A stretch of 64,000 bases of DNA. Origin: Acidiphilium sp. GTDB lineage: Bacteria > Pseudomonadota > Alphaproteobacteria > Acetobacterales > Acetobacteraceae. The stretch covers positions 854,156 through 918,155 of the forward strand of contig JAQTXH010000001.1 of assembly GCA_028688905.1 (NCBI GenBank). The letters run 5' to 3'. The notes under the pieces were generated by a model. The model made no database searches. It had not been told where the DNA came from and saw only the letters and a program-made list of their open reading frames with translations. Shown here in pieces: positions 62,998 to 64,000 of the stretch. A program made the position numbers and the translations under genes. The stretch's first letter is position 1, and each line of letters starts with the position of its first letter.

Positions 62998-64000
62998 CAC
63001 AGGATGAAAAACTCGATCGTCTGGCCAAAATCGCGGTGAAAATCGGGGTCAATGTCCAGAAGGATCAGGAACTGATCATCAATGCCCCGATCGAGGCGCG
63101 TGCGCTGGTGCAGCGGATTGCGGCGCACGCCTATGATGCCGGGGCAACGCTGGTGGTGCCGTTTTTCGCCGATGACGTGATCCAGCGGACCCGATTCATC
63201 CATGCCGATGATGAAAGCTTCGATTTCGCGCCGGTCTGGCTGTTCGAGGCGATGGCGAAATCGGTCGGCGAGGGGGCGGCGGTGCTGACCATCGTGGGAT
63301 CGGATCCGATGCTGCTGGCCGGGTGCGATGCCGGACGGATCGGCCGCGCCCAGCGCGCGACGGCGGCAGCGATGAAGCCGGTGCGCAACTTGATCAGCAG
63401 TTTTGCCACCAACTGGTCGATCCTGTCGTTCGCGACACCAGGATGGGCACGTTCAGTGTTTCCCGATGAGATGCCGGACGTGGCGGTGGCAAAATTGTGG
63501 GAGGCGATTTTCGCGGTCAGCCGGGTCGATCAACCTGACCCGATCGCGGCATGGCGTGATCATGCCGCCAGCCTGCTCGACCGGTGCGACGTGCTGAACG
63601 CCAAACGGTTCGCGTCCCTGCGGTTTCGCGGACCGGGTACGGATTTGCGGGTCGGGCTGGCCGAGGGGCATTTATGGGCTGGCGGCGCGGTCGAGGCGCG
63701 CAACGGCACTGTCTGTTTACCCAACATGCCGACCGAGGAAGTGTTCACCATGCCTCACAAGATGATGGTGGAAGGGACTGTTTCTGCGACCAAACCATTG
63801 GTCCATGGTGGTGCGTTGATCGAGGGGATTTCGGTGCGCTTCGAGGCGGGAAAAATCGTCGAGGCTCATGCCAGCAAGGGTGAGGAGGTGTTTCGCGCCC
63901 TGATCGGCACCGATGAAGGAGCATCGCGACTGGGCGAGGTGGCGCTGGTGCCGGATGCGTCACCAGTGTCGCGCTCGGGGCTAATTTTCCGCAACACCTT
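62994..64000 (+). CDS. M29-family aminopeptidase, cut by the window end
   Basis: An open frame of 335 codons running off the right edge without a stop. It starts with GTG, preceded by GGAGAG, overlapping the upstream stop by 4 nt. The protein has AVKIGVNVQKDQELIINAPI, LVVPFFADDVIQRTRFIHA, RFRGPGTDLRVGL, VCLPNMPTEEVFTMPHKM and RFEAGKIVEAHASKGEE, typical of thermophilic (AmpS/PepT-type) M29 metallopeptidases. The EE of PTEEVFT and later histidines are metal-site residues in the family. Confidence 0.92.
   Translation, partial: MTQDEKLDRLAKIAVKIGVNVQKDQELIINAPIEARALVQRIAAHAYDAGATLVVPFFADDVIQRTRFIHADDESFDFAPVWLFEAMAKSVGEGAAVLTIVGSDPMLLAGCDAGRIGRAQRATAAAMKPVRNLISSFATNWSILSFATPGWARSVFPDEMPDVAVAKLWEAIFAVSRVDQPDPIAAWRDHAASLLDRCDVLNAKRFASLRFRGPGTDLRVGLAEGHLWAGGAVEARNGTVCLPNMPTEEVFTMPHKMMVEGTVSATKPLVHGGALIEGISVRFEAGKIVEAHASKGEEVFRALIGTDEGASRLGEVALVPDASPVSRSGLIFRNT

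Overview
The window looks like chromosomal DNA of an acidophilic or aerobic alphaproteobacterium, most likely a member of Acetobacteraceae (Acidiphilium/Acidocella-like). The basis is GC-rich coding, many ATGA-coupled operons, MetX/MetW methionine genes, a chorismate mutase-hisC-tyrA cluster, an Rrf2-led suf operon with sufU and sufT, and a gpmI-envC-ctpA-yibQ-rppH cluster. Species assignment is inference; no rRNA or tRNA gene was seen.

Layout, left chromosomal arm (1-40.1 kb): the tail of a flavin/Fe-S oxidoreductase; metX-metW; chorismate mutase-hisC-tyrA; truB-rpsO; a BI-1 membrane protein; glmU-glmS; gph; an Rrf2 regulator with sufBCDSUT and an A-type carrier; sseA-metC-hisI; an XRE regulator; yraN; a large unrecognised PLP-fold protein; panB; a beta-carbonic anhydrase; an M20 amidohydrolase with a methyltransferase-like protein; recO-parC-FUSC-UPF0114; a GT61-like glycosyltransferase; pepA; cysQ; an NCS1 permease; and a serine-glyoxylate-type aminotransferase.

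Island (40155-53405): a 13.2-kb integrative and mobilizable element bounded by a 15-bp direct repeat (TCATTCCCACTCGAT) that is the very 3' end of guaA. From right to left it carries a P4-type tyrosine integrase beside guaA, an HTH protein, an AlpA-like excisionase, a hypothetical protein, a candidate oriT, an R388-like trwABC mobilization cassette (accessory protein, coupling protein, MobF relaxase-helicase) without mating-pore genes, a serine recombinase, a PstI/BsuBI-like type II restriction-modification pair and, against the left att site, a two-gene type II Thoeris-like anti-phage system (TIR-like ThsB followed by a two-TM macro-domain ThsA). Insertion appears to have split an ancestral guaA-aminotransferase operon. 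The island restores the guaA 3' end, supplies a terminator for it, and seems to supply an outward promoter for the aminotransferase.

Right chromosomal arm (53.4-64 kb): guaA, then on the same strand gpmI-envC-ctpA-yibQ-rppH-dienelactone hydrolase (envelope/peptidoglycan maintenance, glycolysis and RNA 5'-end processing), and on the other strand tatD, a metallo-beta-lactamase-fold hydrolase and an M29 aminopeptidase cut by the window end.

Repeats outside the island include a 24-bp coding minisatellite, a 75-bp tandem repeat that runs into the glycosyltransferase 3' end, and two copies of an AT-rich hairpin element.
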